A stretch of DNA of 64,000 nucleotides from Schizochytrium sp. CCTCC M209059. Lineage: Eukaryota; Sar; Bigyra; Thraustochytrida; Thraustochytriidae. The notes beneath the pieces were generated by a model. The model had not been told where the DNA came from and ran no database searches. It worked only from the letters and a program-made list of their open reading frames with translations. The position numbers were made by a program, and so were the translations under genes. The DNA lies in assembly GCA_000818945.1 (NCBI GenBank), contig KN805376.1:171073-235072 (forward strand), in the 5' to 3' direction. Shown here piece after piece: positions 19,513-28,576 of this stretch (positions are counted from its first letter, which is position 1; the number at the start of each line of letters is the position of its first letter).

Positions 19513-20832
19513 CTATCTCTTGGGCAAGACTGACATTGGAGGCCTCGCCGCCGAGGTTTGCGAAGCGAATGAAGGGGGGGACGCTAATGATGATGACTTC
19601 GAATACCAGTCGATAAAACGAAGAGCGAAATCCATGCGCTTTTCGAGAGAACCATGCTGAGCTTTGGCATCCTGTGACCACTCTAATAAGGATGCGAGGT
19701 CAGTCTGACTCGCGCGCGTCTGAAGACGCTCCTTTATATAAGCAATATCTTTGTGAAGCGCCTGTATGGTCTTGCGTTCCTGAACAGCCGCCGCTTCAGC
19801 GCGCTCAGCCAGACTGCGCTGCTCTGTGGCAAGTTTGGTCTGCAAAGGTTTGATTGCGCTTTCCACAGAGGCCGCAAGCTGATCAACGCGATCTCTTGTA
19901 CGCGCCAAGGAAGAGTCAATGCGAATTAAGTCTTTGGCAGCCGCACTTTCTTCGACGCGCTCTTGCATCTCTACCAGACGAGCGGCCAAGAGATCTTGAT
20001 CCTCTGCGCGCGCTGTTGCATCAAGCCTTTTCTGCATGGTACACAGAGCTGCACTAAGTTTACGAATTTGTGCAGCCTGTTTCTCCAAAGCGGATTCGCT
20101 TTTGGCGAGACGATCCTCGGCTTTTTGCGCGCGATCAAGCAGAGCATCATGGCTGTCTGTAAATGACCGTACGCGCTGAGCGAGAGCGTCCAAATGAGCG
20201 AAAGTCGACTTGTCAAGCTTTTCGGCGAGCAGTTGCTGGACAAGTGTGACGTGACGGGAAAGTTCTGCATGCGCATCGCGAAGGGTATCAACGTCTCGTA
20301 TTTTGGCGTGTTCCGTCTGCATCGAGCGGTTCAGGCTCGCATACATTTCGTGAAGGCGCTCGTAAACGGCATCGCAGCGTTCTTGAGTTGCTTTGCGAGC
20401 AAGTGCGGCGTCGATCTGTTCGAGACGGCAAAGCTGCCATGCCACAACACGGCCGAGGCGTTGCGAGCTAGCATCGGTGTCCTGAACATCGCCCCGATCG
20501 ACGATGTCAATGCGCTGACGCACGCTTTTCAGGTCATTGCCTAGTTTGGCTGCCCAGGCTTCAAGACGTGTCTCGATGTGTTTGACATCGATGGCGCTGG
20601 CCTTGGCTTGAAAATCACGCTCCAGGTTTTCCAGTGCCGTCTCTTGTTTTTCACGCTGCGCTGCGAGTTCCCTCAAGACGGCGTCGAGCGCGTCGACATT
20701 TAGGAGAGACCTAGCACTAGGCCATTTCCCCGCGCCGCCAAAGCCCGAACTCCCGAGTCGCGCCGCCGAGTGCACGGTCGAAGCGGGCCCGTCATCGCTT
20801 GCAGTTGCAACGGTGGCGAGCTTGTTCGTCAT
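19513..20832 (-). CDS. Coiled-coil protein of unknown function, 439 residues
   Basis: I do not recognise a named family. After a Ser/Gly/Ala-rich N-terminus (1-45), almost the whole chain (about 48-400) is charged and heptad-rich, predicting a long coiled coil. Repeated units of about 45-50 residues end in Asp-Leu/Ile-x-x-Leu, as in tectonin- or nesprin-like spectrin-type rods. A more hydrophobic segment with FIDWY occurs at about 407-411, followed by a Ser/Pro-rich tail. There is no signal or membrane segment. The start is an ATG at 20830-20832. The gene is divergent from the peroxiredoxin-like gene. A cytoskeletal or centrosomal role is only a guess. Confidence 0.65.
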   Translation of the reverse strand: MTNKLATVATASDDGPASTVHSAARLGSSGFGGAGKWPSARSLLNVDALDAVLRELAAQREKQETALENLERDFQAKASAIDVKHIETRLEAWAAKLGNDLKSVRQRIDIVDRGDVQDTDASSQRLGRVVAWQLCRLEQIDAALARKATQERCDAVYERLHEMYASLNRSMQTEHAKIRDVDTLRDAHAELSRHVTLVQQLLAEKLDKSTFAHLDALAQRVRSFTDSHDALLDRAQKAEDRLAKSESALEKQAAQIRKLSAALCTMQKRLDATARAEDQDLLAARLVEMQERVEESAAAKDLIRIDSSLARTRDRVDQLAASVESAIKPLQTKLATEQRSLAERAEAAAVQERKTIQALHKDIAYIKERLQTRASQTDLASLLEWSQDAKAQHGSLEKRMDFALRFIDWYSKSSSLASPPSFASQTSAARPPMSVLPKR

Positions 20833-21506
20833 GCTTTGTTGGCTGGCCGGCCGCAGCGACAGCGAGAGCTCAGCTCGCTAGCCAGCTCTTAAGCTCAGCT
20901 CGCGAGCTGACTGCTGTCGCCGCTTTACCTCGGGCTCCTTGCTTTCCTGCTCTGCGCTATCGCCGGGACACCAAAGCCAACTTGCTAAATGTGACCTTCG
21001 TCGTCGGGCAAGTGCGGTTTTTCCATTGCGGCCGGTTCTATTTGAAGGGGCCCGAAAAGAATGTCCCGCGGCTGCAATGTCGGCCACTTCCATTTCGAGC
21101 ACTTCATTCATTCGTTTTGGACTGACAGTGACGTGGAGAGCACGGCGAGCACATCGGCAGTCCCTAGTAGGCCCAAGAGCTAGGTCTAGTATTTATAAAT
21201 AAAATGTACGCGAGGTTTTGTCGTCGTCAAGGTCCCATCTGCCCGACGGCGAGATGTGATTTGCGCAGCGAGCAAGGAACACCGGCAATACGCTCGAGGA
21301 TGCCCGAGCTGGCCAAGTCCAATGAGAAGAGCGACAATAGCATCCGGCTACTGCTCGGACCTCGTCGCAAGCAAAACCACAACACCAGGACCGAAAAGAA
21401 AACCTTGAGAAGAACGAGCGAGAGTTCGAGGAGACAGACATCAAAGCCCATCGTCATACAAGACAGCAGCAGCACCAGCACCAACAACGATTGAAAGAGA
21501 GGCAAG
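20833..21506. other. Divergent intergenic region, 674 bases
   Basis: It separates the coiled-coil gene from the peroxiredoxin-like gene. Direct and inverted copies of AGCTCAGCTCGC lie at about 20865-20910, close upstream of the coiled-coil gene's ATG. No further gene is visible; frames up to about 100 codons here are compositionally chance-like. Confidence 0.5.
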
Positions 21507-22181
21507 ATGATCGAAGGGAAGCAAGACGAGCTCGTGTCAACATGGCGTGGCAAGCCTGGCGTTGCAACGTACCAGCCTTATGGGACGCAATCCGTGGGTG
21601 CGTGGTGGAAGGAGACGTTATCCAAAGCAGAGTTTACGCTCGTGCTGTACGTGCGCGGCGTGTGGTGCCCGTATTGCGCTGAGCACGTGAAGCAGTTTTC
21701 AAAGTTGCAAGAGCGCATCAAGTCTGCGGGCGGTCAAATGATTGGCATCACCAGCGATGGGCCGAAAGGCCTCGAGGACCTCATCAAGGCGTGGAAGCCA
21801 GCCTTTCCATTTCTCAGCGACCCTGCGCATGCGCTGCGTGAACTTTTGCAGGACCAATACAAGGTAAAGATTGCTGTAAGCGGTGGTCCTGGGGAAACAA
21901 AGGCTTTCTACCGTCGTCATCCTTTCATCTCAAAGTACCCTCTTGGGTGCGCGCAGCCCGCCATTGTAGTGGTCACGAAATCCGACGAGCTCCTCTTTCG
22001 CTGGGCCATTAATCCAGCTGTACAAAATCTTGGCGGAGCCACGGACCGGCCTGCTGCTGCTGATGTCATTGGCGCTGTCGAGAAGAAGCGCAAGGGCGGC
22101 TACAAGGAGGGTGTTGTGGACGCCAAGGAACTCGGTGTTCTCGGTTCCATTGGTCTTTTTAGCGTGTGCGTCATCGTTTGA
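21507..22181 (+). CDS. Peroxiredoxin-like (AhpC/TSA, thioredoxin-fold) protein
   Basis: This is a 224-residue thioredoxin-fold protein. The beta strand FTLVLYVRG leads into WCPYC (Cys54 and Cys57), giving a CxxC as in bacterial redoxin/AhpC-like proteins rather than the classical typical 2-Cys PxxxTxxC site. The following strand (MIGITSD), a helix and the cis-Pro-like QPAIVVV strand complete the fold. A hydrophobic C-terminus (last 18 residues, GVLGSIGLF) could be a tail anchor. The likely role is thiol-dependent peroxide or disulfide reduction, location uncertain. The ATG at 21507 is preceded by a purine-rich leader. The nearest relatives I can think of are bacterial, which hints at an old acquisition but does not prove it. 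Confidence 0.75.
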   Translation: MIEGKQDELVSTWRGKPGVATYQPYGTQSVGAWWKETLSKAEFTLVLYVRGVWCPYCAEHVKQFSKLQERIKSAGGQMIGITSDGPKGLEDLIKAWKPAFPFLSDPAHALRELLQDQYKVKIAVSGGPGETKAFYRRHPFISKYPLGCAQPAIVVVTKSDELLFRWAINPAVQNLGGATDRPAAADVIGAVEKKRKGGYKEGVVDAKELGVLGSIGLFSVCVIV

Positions 22182-22440
22182 TTTCATCAAGCACACAGGC
22201 ATACATCGAGCGAGCGCGAAAACCATTGCGTGAACTTGCTTCGCTCGACTTGGCCTTGCGCTCACGACAAGAATGTCTTTGCTTCGGGCTGATGAATCGG
22301 CCAGGGAAAGGAGACGAATCGCCTAATCGCAGTAGGCCTACTAGGACCTTCTACTAATCAAATAGAGAAAATCGTTCTTCTTTTGGTTGTTGCAATGACA
22401 CCGTGAAGCCAATCCGGAAAGCCAAACAAACTCGTGCACA

Positions 22441-22680
22441 ATGGAGAGCACCATGACGCAGTTTCTCGTGGTCTTCAGCGCCGGAGGTACGTGCGTGAGC
22501 GAGGCGCGGACTCACCAGGGCGCGCTCATGCGTGCAGCGAAGAGCCGATATGTCGGGGGTTGTTAGGCTGGGCTGACTTGGCTTCTGTTTTTTTGGTGTT
22601 GGCTTTTGTTCGCAGTCGTCGTCGGCGTGGTCCTTGGCTGGAAAGCGCGGCGCAAGGCGAAACAGTTTCTCAAGGACTAG
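22441..22680 (+). CDS. Two-exon, 36-residue single-pass membrane microprotein
   Basis: Exon 1 is 22441-22486 and exon 2 is 22616-22680, joined across a 129-base intron (22487-22615). The intron begins GTACGT and ends in a T-rich tract plus CGCAG. The splice is in phase (46 + 65 bases = 36 codons plus TAG). The product has a short polar start, one hydrophobic helix (about residues 8-24, rich in Val and Gly), and a strongly basic end (KARRKAK). This is the layout of a small membrane protein with a cytosolic or matrix positive tail. I do not recognise the family. It lies between the peroxiredoxin-like gene and the convergent RGS gene. A TAGGCCTA palindrome lies about 100 bases upstream. Support is the splice signals, phase and protein character. 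Confidence 0.6.
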
Positions 22681-22862
22681 CAGACCATGAGTGTGAGCAA
22701 ATTTTTCACATGGGGGGAAACAATGATCGAGAAAGAAGAAACAAAGAAAGAACAGAGACAAGTGATTGATAAGATAACAAAACATAAAGCAAACAAGAAT
22801 GAAAAAACAAGCCACACCTCTGCATCCCATGTCAGCAGCAAGAGGATGTATGTGCTTTAGCG

Positions 22863-24008
22863 TCAGCCCGAAGAAAGGGCACGAAGTTGGTGTCGAAAGC
22901 CGCGACGCTTCTTGGCAGCTCGAGCTCGAGCTCGTGCTGATGCAATCGCTTCTTCACTTTCATCGAGACTCGGGGACTCGATAATTTCGGCAGAGGTCTC
23001 AAGTGCGAGCTCGTCCGGTGCATCGGACTCCGTTGGGACGCCTTGGGAGCCCGATGCAGTATCTCCCTTCGACTTGGACCTGCCGAGCGTCGAATGTGGT
23101 CTACGGAATGTAAGTGCCGCCGCGGCCTCGCCCCGTCGGCGCAGAGACGAGCCGACGCTCGGCGGCATGAATCTGCTCGACATTGGTTTCTTGCGCGGCG
23201 AGGGTTTCCTCTTGGCGGTCTGATGATCCCCATTCTGCGCCATTCGCACGTAGTAGGCCATGCGGTCCAAGAGCTCTTCCTCCATGCACGCCTCGACAAA
23301 CCGCGGTAAGATGTCGCGCTCCATGGTCAGAAAGGCTTCGTCGGCAGCCTTTGTAAAGACAGAATTCTGCTTGGTAAGTTGGGGCTTTTCGAGCAGGATT
23401 TCCTGCACCTCTTTGAGCACGGAAGGCGAAACACAGACCCACATCCGCGCACCATCCTGCAAAAAGGTTTGGTACACACGCAATGCGTCCATGATGGCGT
23501 TCACCTGCGACATAGGAAGCCGGAAAGAGCGAGCCATGTTGATGTGCATTCGCGTTACGTCCACACTCACATCCGATGTTGGAAGCGTGGTCTCGGCCTC
23601 CTCGAGAATGGCTTGCAGGTCATTGTTCGGACGCACGTACTTGTGTTTACGAAATTTTTGCACGGCAAGGTAGAAGAGAAGATTTTCGCTTGCGTGCTGC
23701 GACTTGATAAAGACCCTGAACGCCTGGAGTAGCGCCACGTCTTTGAGCACGTACTTTAGGGGCAGATCGTCGAGGGTACCTCTGAGGGCCTCGAGGCGTT
23801 CGCGCGTGGCGGCCTCCTCTTCTTCGGAGACCCTGTCTTTGATCTCAAACTCTTCGCGCGCGCCCTGTCCTCCTCTCGCCTCGTGCGAGGGCAGCGCCGC
23901 CTTGAAGTCCCACGAGAGCACCGCCAGCGCCGACTCCGCCCGCGTCGTGCGTCTCGCCGTCCCGGAGCCCCCGCCGCCCATGCCGGCCGCCGTCAGGCAC
24001 GCGCCCAT
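22863..24008 (-). CDS. RGS-domain protein with N-terminal myristoylation/palmitoylation motif
   Basis: This 381-residue protein should accelerate GTP hydrolysis by heterotrimeric G-protein alpha subunits. The start chosen (ATG at 24006-24008) gives the N-terminus MGAC, a classical Gly2 myristoylation plus Cys4 palmitoylation signal, which places it at the membrane. A longer frame to a GTG at 24278 encodes only a GCAA-repeat peptide. The RGS fold covers about residues 85-240. It opens with a PLKYVLKD helix, carries the characteristic ASENLLFYLAVQKF segment and ends near FVEACMEEEL. The C-terminal 130 residues are basic, Ser/Arg-rich and probably disordered. An RGS gene next to a Frizzled-like receptor and PKA-R in the same window suggests G-protein/cAMP signalling. 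Confidence 0.85.
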   Translation of the reverse strand: MGACLTAAGMGGGGSGTARRTTRAESALAVLSWDFKAALPSHEARGGQGAREEFEIKDRVSEEEEAATRERLEALRGTLDDLPLKYVLKDVALLQAFRVFIKSQHASENLLFYLAVQKFRKHKYVRPNNDLQAILEEAETTLPTSDVSVDVTRMHINMARSFRLPMSQVNAIMDALRVYQTFLQDGARMWVCVSPSVLKEVQEILLEKPQLTKQNSVFTKAADEAFLTMERDILPRFVEACMEEELLDRMAYYVRMAQNGDHQTAKRKPSPRKKPMSSRFMPPSVGSSLRRRGEAAAALTFRRPHSTLGRSKSKGDTASGSQGVPTESDAPDELALETSAEIIESPSLDESEEAIASARARARAAKKRRGFRHQLRALSSG

Positions 24009-24154
24009 GCCGGCCGGATCCACGTCGCCGCGCGCTCGCCGGGGGTCTGCTCGCGTCTCCCCTCGCCTCGTCTCCTTTCCTCGCGTCTCCTCCCGCGCCT
24101 TGCCCTCTCCGCCCCGCGGGCGCCGCGGGCGAGGCTCGCGAGCGAGGGATCCTG

Positions 24155-24188
<34 letters not shown>
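24155..24188. repeat. (GCTT)n tetranucleotide repeat upstream of the RGS gene
   Basis: Eight or more GCTT units, 147 bases upstream of the RGS start codon (GCAA on the gene's strand). A second degenerate CTTG/GGCT array lies at about 24326-24372. The rest of the gap 24009-24566 shows no gene. Confidence 0.9.
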
Positions 24189-24566
24189 CTCCGCGTGCTC
24201 GCTCGCCTTGCTTTGCTTTGCTCGGAAACCAGGCCGACCTCCCACCACGAACCCACCGGAAGAGGTAGGGGGGTGCACGGTACACTTAAGGTTCTAGTGG
24301 CTGTGCTCGGGTGGCTTGCGTCTTGACTTGCTTGCTTGCTTGCTTGGCTTGCTGGCTGGCTAGCTAGCTCGCTTGGATGCCCGTCTTGCCTTGTGTGCAC
24401 TGCATCTGCCGCTGATCCGCCACTGCTGCCCTAAGAACATGCGTGGCCGAGTCACGGGCCGTGCGCGAGGAGAGAAGCGCCCTTGGCCTAGGTAGGATAC
24501 ATTGGCGTTTGGAGCGCCAGGAAGCACGCTCACTCTCTGCTTTGGGGGGTTCGAGAACCATGGACA

Positions 24567-25913
24567 TCAAGGCAGTGGTTCGCGGACAAAGAGAGGAGCG
24601 TGCTGCGTCTGCGCCCAGAGAACCATGAACCAAAGCTTGCGCTCAATCCTCTTCACAAGAGTCGAACGCGTGCGAGATTCTCGAAAGCACTGCCACACGT
24701 CCAAAAGAGCGTCAGCCAAAAGTTCTTGGGGGCTCGCGGTAAGAGCGCGCAGGTCCACGAGCTGCTGCTCGTGACTGGCAAAGAGCCTTGCGCCAGCAAA
24801 TTCGTCCTCGCCAGGTCTCTCGATGGCAAAATGCGTGCTTGCGCTGGGACCAGCCTGCTCTGAAGCCAAAGCGGAGTTTAAAGCCGAGATGTTTGCAGCC
24901 GAGATGGTTCCAAAGGAGTCCAACATGACTTGCTCGAGAGACTCTGGCGCGAAACGTTCACCGCGCAAGATGCTTGAGCGCGCAGCTAGCTCGCGCAAAA
25001 CCTCGTCACGACTATCCGAGCCAATGAGGCCATTGAAGAGTCTTACGACGTGCACATATGCCAGAGCGACACTACATACATGAAATTTGAAGGAGGCTGC
25101 AATCTGTGCAGGCGCGCCAATGGAAGCGAGAGACTCATTCCTACTGCGAGTAAAAATGGACGCTCGTTCTTCTTGTGCCATTGTCTCCCCGAACCAGATC
25201 ATGGGCGCACTCAATTGCGTAGAGTGCTCGGCATCCGGTTCATTCTCAATTTCCTCCTGCTGCTCTCCACCGTCGAGATTCCACACAAGCCGCTTGCTCA
25301 CACGAGGCTCTCGAAATGAGATATATCGTCCCACCGGAAACGTCCACCAAGGAACGTATGGACGTAGTCTTGCGTTGTCATCGCCGTAGATCACATCTAG
25401 CCCACCAGCGACAGATACCTGGGTGCGGAATCGGACGCGGTCCTGCTCAAGCATGGCTGCCTCGAGATCGCGGACTGAAGCATCTTCAATGCTCTTGGCC
25501 GTAAGTTCCTGGACGCCAAGCACGTCTTTGAGACGGGCTGCGAGTTGCTCGATTTCGCGATCTTCGCCCTTATCTTGGTCGCTCTGCTCGACAAGCAGCG
25601 GCGAGGACAACCCTTGGTGCCCACTCTCTTCTTGCTGGACCATTGTTTTCTCTAGCAAGAGCCGCTTTTGAGCTTGCTCGCGCGAAACAGACAACAGACG
25701 CTGGGCATCGCGCGGTGTCTCAAGGTCGATTTCACGGCGCCGCTCGGCTGCCCGCAAGCGCAGCTCGCCCTCGACTTGGTCTTTGTAAAAGGCCTCCATG
25801 CAAGTGCCGCCTCCATGACGTCTGTAGCACGACACGCCGCAGTAAGCTGCTGCGCACCGCGGGCAGCGGTACGCGGCTGCGCTTTCCGCACAGACGTCGC
25901 ACGCATTCGCCAT
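24567..25913 (-). CDS. ZNHIT2: HIT-type zinc finger protein, ZNHIT2-like
   Basis: This is a 448-residue protein with an N-terminal HIT zinc finger (residues 5-38). The ligands are Cys5, Cys8, Cys17, Cys20, Cys25, Cys29, His33 and Cys38. The finger is followed directly by a FYKDQV motif, which is the hallmark of ZNHIT2 among HIT proteins. The rest is a charged linker, a conserved P-W-x-P region (about 190-205) and an all-helical C-terminal half. In animals ZNHIT2 bridges the R2TP/RUVBL chaperone complex to U5 snRNP assembly. That role is inferred from the family. The start ATG is at 25911-25913. The 302-base gap to the next gene (25914-26215) contains only a C-rich stretch and no gene. Confidence 0.8.
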   Translation of the reverse strand: MANACDVCAESAAAYRCPRCAAAYCGVSCYRRHGGGTCMEAFYKDQVEGELRLRAAERRREIDLETPRDAQRLLSVSREQAQKRLLLEKTMVQQEESGHQGLSSPLLVEQSDQDKGEDREIEQLAARLKDVLGVQELTAKSIEDASVRDLEAAMLEQDRVRFRTQVSVAGGLDVIYGDDNARLRPYVPWWTFPVGRYISFREPRVSKRLVWNLDGGEQQEEIENEPDAEHSTQLSAPMIWFGETMAQEERASIFTRSRNESLASIGAPAQIAASFKFHVCSVALAYVHVVRLFNGLIGSDSRDEVLRELAARSSILRGERFAPESLEQVMLDSFGTISAANISALNSALASEQAGPSASTHFAIERPGEDEFAGARLFASHEQQLVDLRALTASPQELLADALLDVWQCFRESRTRSTLVKRIERKLWFMVLWAQTQHAPLFVREPLP

Positions 25914-26215
25914 GGCCCGCGCCCACGATTTTCTCGAGCTTGGTTATTGGCAATACCAGGCTCGGTCAAGGCCACACAACCCCATCATACAAAAAGAAAA
26001 AGAAGAAGAGGGGACGAGGAGCTGGATAGAGCCTGCACACGTCGGTGAAACGAGGGGACAGCGCTCCATCTGCTGCCATGATTTAGTACATTGCAATGCT
26101 GTGGACCCCTCCCCCCCCTTTCTTGACAATGCAATAGGTAATGCGCAATTGAATGACGAGTGAGAGTTCATTTTTAGCAAAAATTACGACAATTAGTGGG
26201 AAAATGACATTATAA

Positions 26216-27481
26216 TTAGGCCTCGCGGCCGGTGATGCCCGCCACGAACTGAGCAATGGTTTCGTAGCTCATAAAAATGACACCTTGGCCAGGAACGACA
26301 CGGGAGAGACGAGGGAGAGTTCCCTTCCAGAGCGCGAGGATACCCTCGTTGCTGACGACCTTTCGGAAGCAGTCCACGAAACCATTGTACTCAGCGCCGT
26401 GCAGACCTTGCATCCGGGACTTGACCATGTCAAAAGGCTGTGCGAAATGTTGTCAAGTAATGTGTCAGTAAACTCTAATTTCTGTGCTCTTAAGTCAAGG
26501 GCAGAAAACACAAGCGAGCGAACACGCGAGTGCTGCCGTCGATCAAAGAGTCAAGTAAGCCCGTGCAATGTAACGTACGTTGTTGCAAATCGTAGAGAAG
26601 CATCCACTCATCATACCACCAATGAGCGACTCGTAGGCCTTGAGCGGTCTCGAAGGGTCGTCCCGGGTTATAAAAATTTTGTACTGGCCAAAAGCCATAA
26701 AGCGAAGTCCCTGGTTGCTCGATTGTTTGCCAATGGTCGCCCAAGCACCCTTGTAGAGGCCTTTAACGCCCTCAGTACGCACAATCTGCATGAGACCGCT
26801 CGCAAAGCCTTGGTTGCTGTGAATCAGCTTCGTCTTCATGGTCTCGATGGGGGTCACGGCGAAGATGGCCTCGAGCGCGCCTGCGCCCATACCGGCCGCA
26901 AGGTTTCGCAATGGGGTGATGCTTCCATCCTCAAGACGAAGCTGCGACTGCATGTAGTTGAAGCAGCCAAAGCGGATGCCCGCCTTGGGGATGCTGCCGA
27001 TGACCACGGGTACCAAGCCACGGTACAGCCCCTTGACACCTGTTATTTTTGAATGGGTGTCGTCGTACGATGCAACACAACAGAATAAACACACCAAACG
27101 AAGTCAGTCGCCAACGTTTTTCAATTGAAAGAGTTAGTCTTCTGTTCGTCTCTTTTTTGCCTCTTAAATAGAGAGGAGTCGAAGAAGAAGAAGAAGAAGA
27201 AGAAGAAGATCTTTCCTTTTCGCTCGCATCTTTGCGCAGATGTCGCGTATCACGCAAGGAAGATCGCAAGCTTGCGCGTGGACTGGCTAGTCCCGCCGAC
27301 ACGTACCGTTCTCCGCGACAGTCTGGCGCGCGCAATCGAGCATGCCCTTGTACCTGTTCGTCTTGTCGAGCTGCAACTGCGTCTTGGTGAACTCCATGGG
27401 CCAGACGACCGTGGTCTCCACGACGCCGGCCAGCGCTCCGCTGAGCGTGGCCACCACGGGATCCTTCGACTTCTTCGACAT
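26216..27481 (-). CDS. SLC25A1: Mitochondrial tricarboxylate (citrate) carrier, SLC25A1-type, three exons
   Basis: This inner-membrane carrier would exchange citrate for malate. Exons on the minus strand are 27481-27307, 27039-26579 and 26437-26216; introns of 267 and 141 bases both begin GTACGT and end in CAG. All junctions keep phase and give 285 residues. The three carrier signatures are visible, one per repeat: PMEFTK in exon 1, PIETMK in exon 2, and PFDMVK at the start of exon 3. The sequences around GLYRGL, GSIPKAGIRFG, K-SSNQGLRF and RMQGL match the animal citrate carrier. An in-frame ATG at 27872-27874 would add a Ser-rich 131-residue extension; I prefer the short MSKKSKD start, typical of carriers. 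Intron 1 contains a GAA repeat (27181-27208). It lies divergent from the malonyl-CoA synthetase. Confidence 0.9.
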
Positions 27482-27522
27482 TCTCCTCCCCCTGCTGCCG
27501 CTGCTGCCGCTACTGCTGCTGC

Positions 27523-27558
<36 letters not shown>

Positions 27559-28576
27559 TCCGCCTCCTGGACAGGCGTGCGTCGCTCGGCTTGCTGTTGT
27601 TGTTGCTGTTGTTGGATTGGACTGCTGGGCGACCTCCTCTTATGATTTGATGTGTGCAGGTTGGGTGCGCTCGCTCTTCTGTCGTCGCCGCCTCCCTGCG
27701 ACGACGCGCTCTTGCCGAGGGCGTGCTTACAAATGAATGCGTGTGCTTGCCTTCTTTCCATGCTTGGCTTGCACGATAGCAAGCCAAGCTAGCAAGCTTG
27801 AGCCTTCCTGCGGCAGCAGCGGCAATGCCCCGAGATGCACAAAAGTCAGGCCTTCTGGCAGTAGCCCGGGCCATACCATCATCGATGTCGTCATCAGTGA
27901 AGAAGAGAGCACAAGACCGAGAGAAAGAGCAACAGTGAGAGAAAGAGCAAGAGCGAGAGAAAGATCAATACCAAGACCAAGAGAAAGAGAAAGAGAAAGA
28001 GCAAAACCAAGAATAAGAGAAAGAGCAAAACCAAGACCAGGAGAAAGACTAAGCGAATGCAAGCATCTGCATGCCTCCCTGGCCTTTGCGCAACGCAGGC
28101 ATAGAGGGAATGAGGTAGCAACTCTATACTACTTCTCAAGACCGTCGGATAGAGGCTCAAGCTCTCGATAAGGATGCGATATGATTATTAATGGTCATAA
28201 CCGCGATGACATCACACGATACGACAGCAACCCTTACATGCACTCCCGGTCATGCTCAGGTGATGCAGCGGCTCTACGGCTACGGCTGGCTAATCAATGT
28301 CCGTTCATCAGGCCTGAGCATCGTCTGATCTGTAGTTCAATGCTCTGCTCTGCATTGGTTCGGCAAGGTCCTTGGCAGCAATCCTTAATCTTTTCGCTCT
28401 TTAGAAAACCTTGATCTTTGGCGTCTTGAGATCGCGATCGCGATCGCTTGCCTGGACACGAGCGAAGACAACGCAGAGGAAAGGCCTCGATAGCAGACGC
28501 TTCCCTGCTCGCTCGCTCGCTCGCTCGCTCTCTTTTGTTTCGTCGAGCGCGTTTTTCTAGCGCGAGCGCGAGGTCG
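27482..28576. other. Divergent intergenic region of SLC25A1 and ACSF3 with several microsatellites
   Basis: It holds a CTG/GCT tract (about 27491-27557) and a TTG-rich tract (about 27590-27615), then a degenerate array of GAGAAA/AGAGCAAGA units (about 27897-28047). A GCGATC repeat (about 28431-28447) and a (GCTC)n run (about 28507-28530) follow, the latter about 50 bases before the ACSF3 ATG. The trinucleotide tracts immediately upstream of SLC25A1 would encode poly-Ser if the far upstream ATG were used. No separate gene is supported. Confidence 0.6.

Noticed and set aside
24155..24278. N-terminal extension of the RGS protein through the GCTT repeat
   Set aside because: It starts at a GTG, encodes a simple Ser-Lys-Gln-Ala repeat and hides the MGAC lipidation signal at the first ATG.
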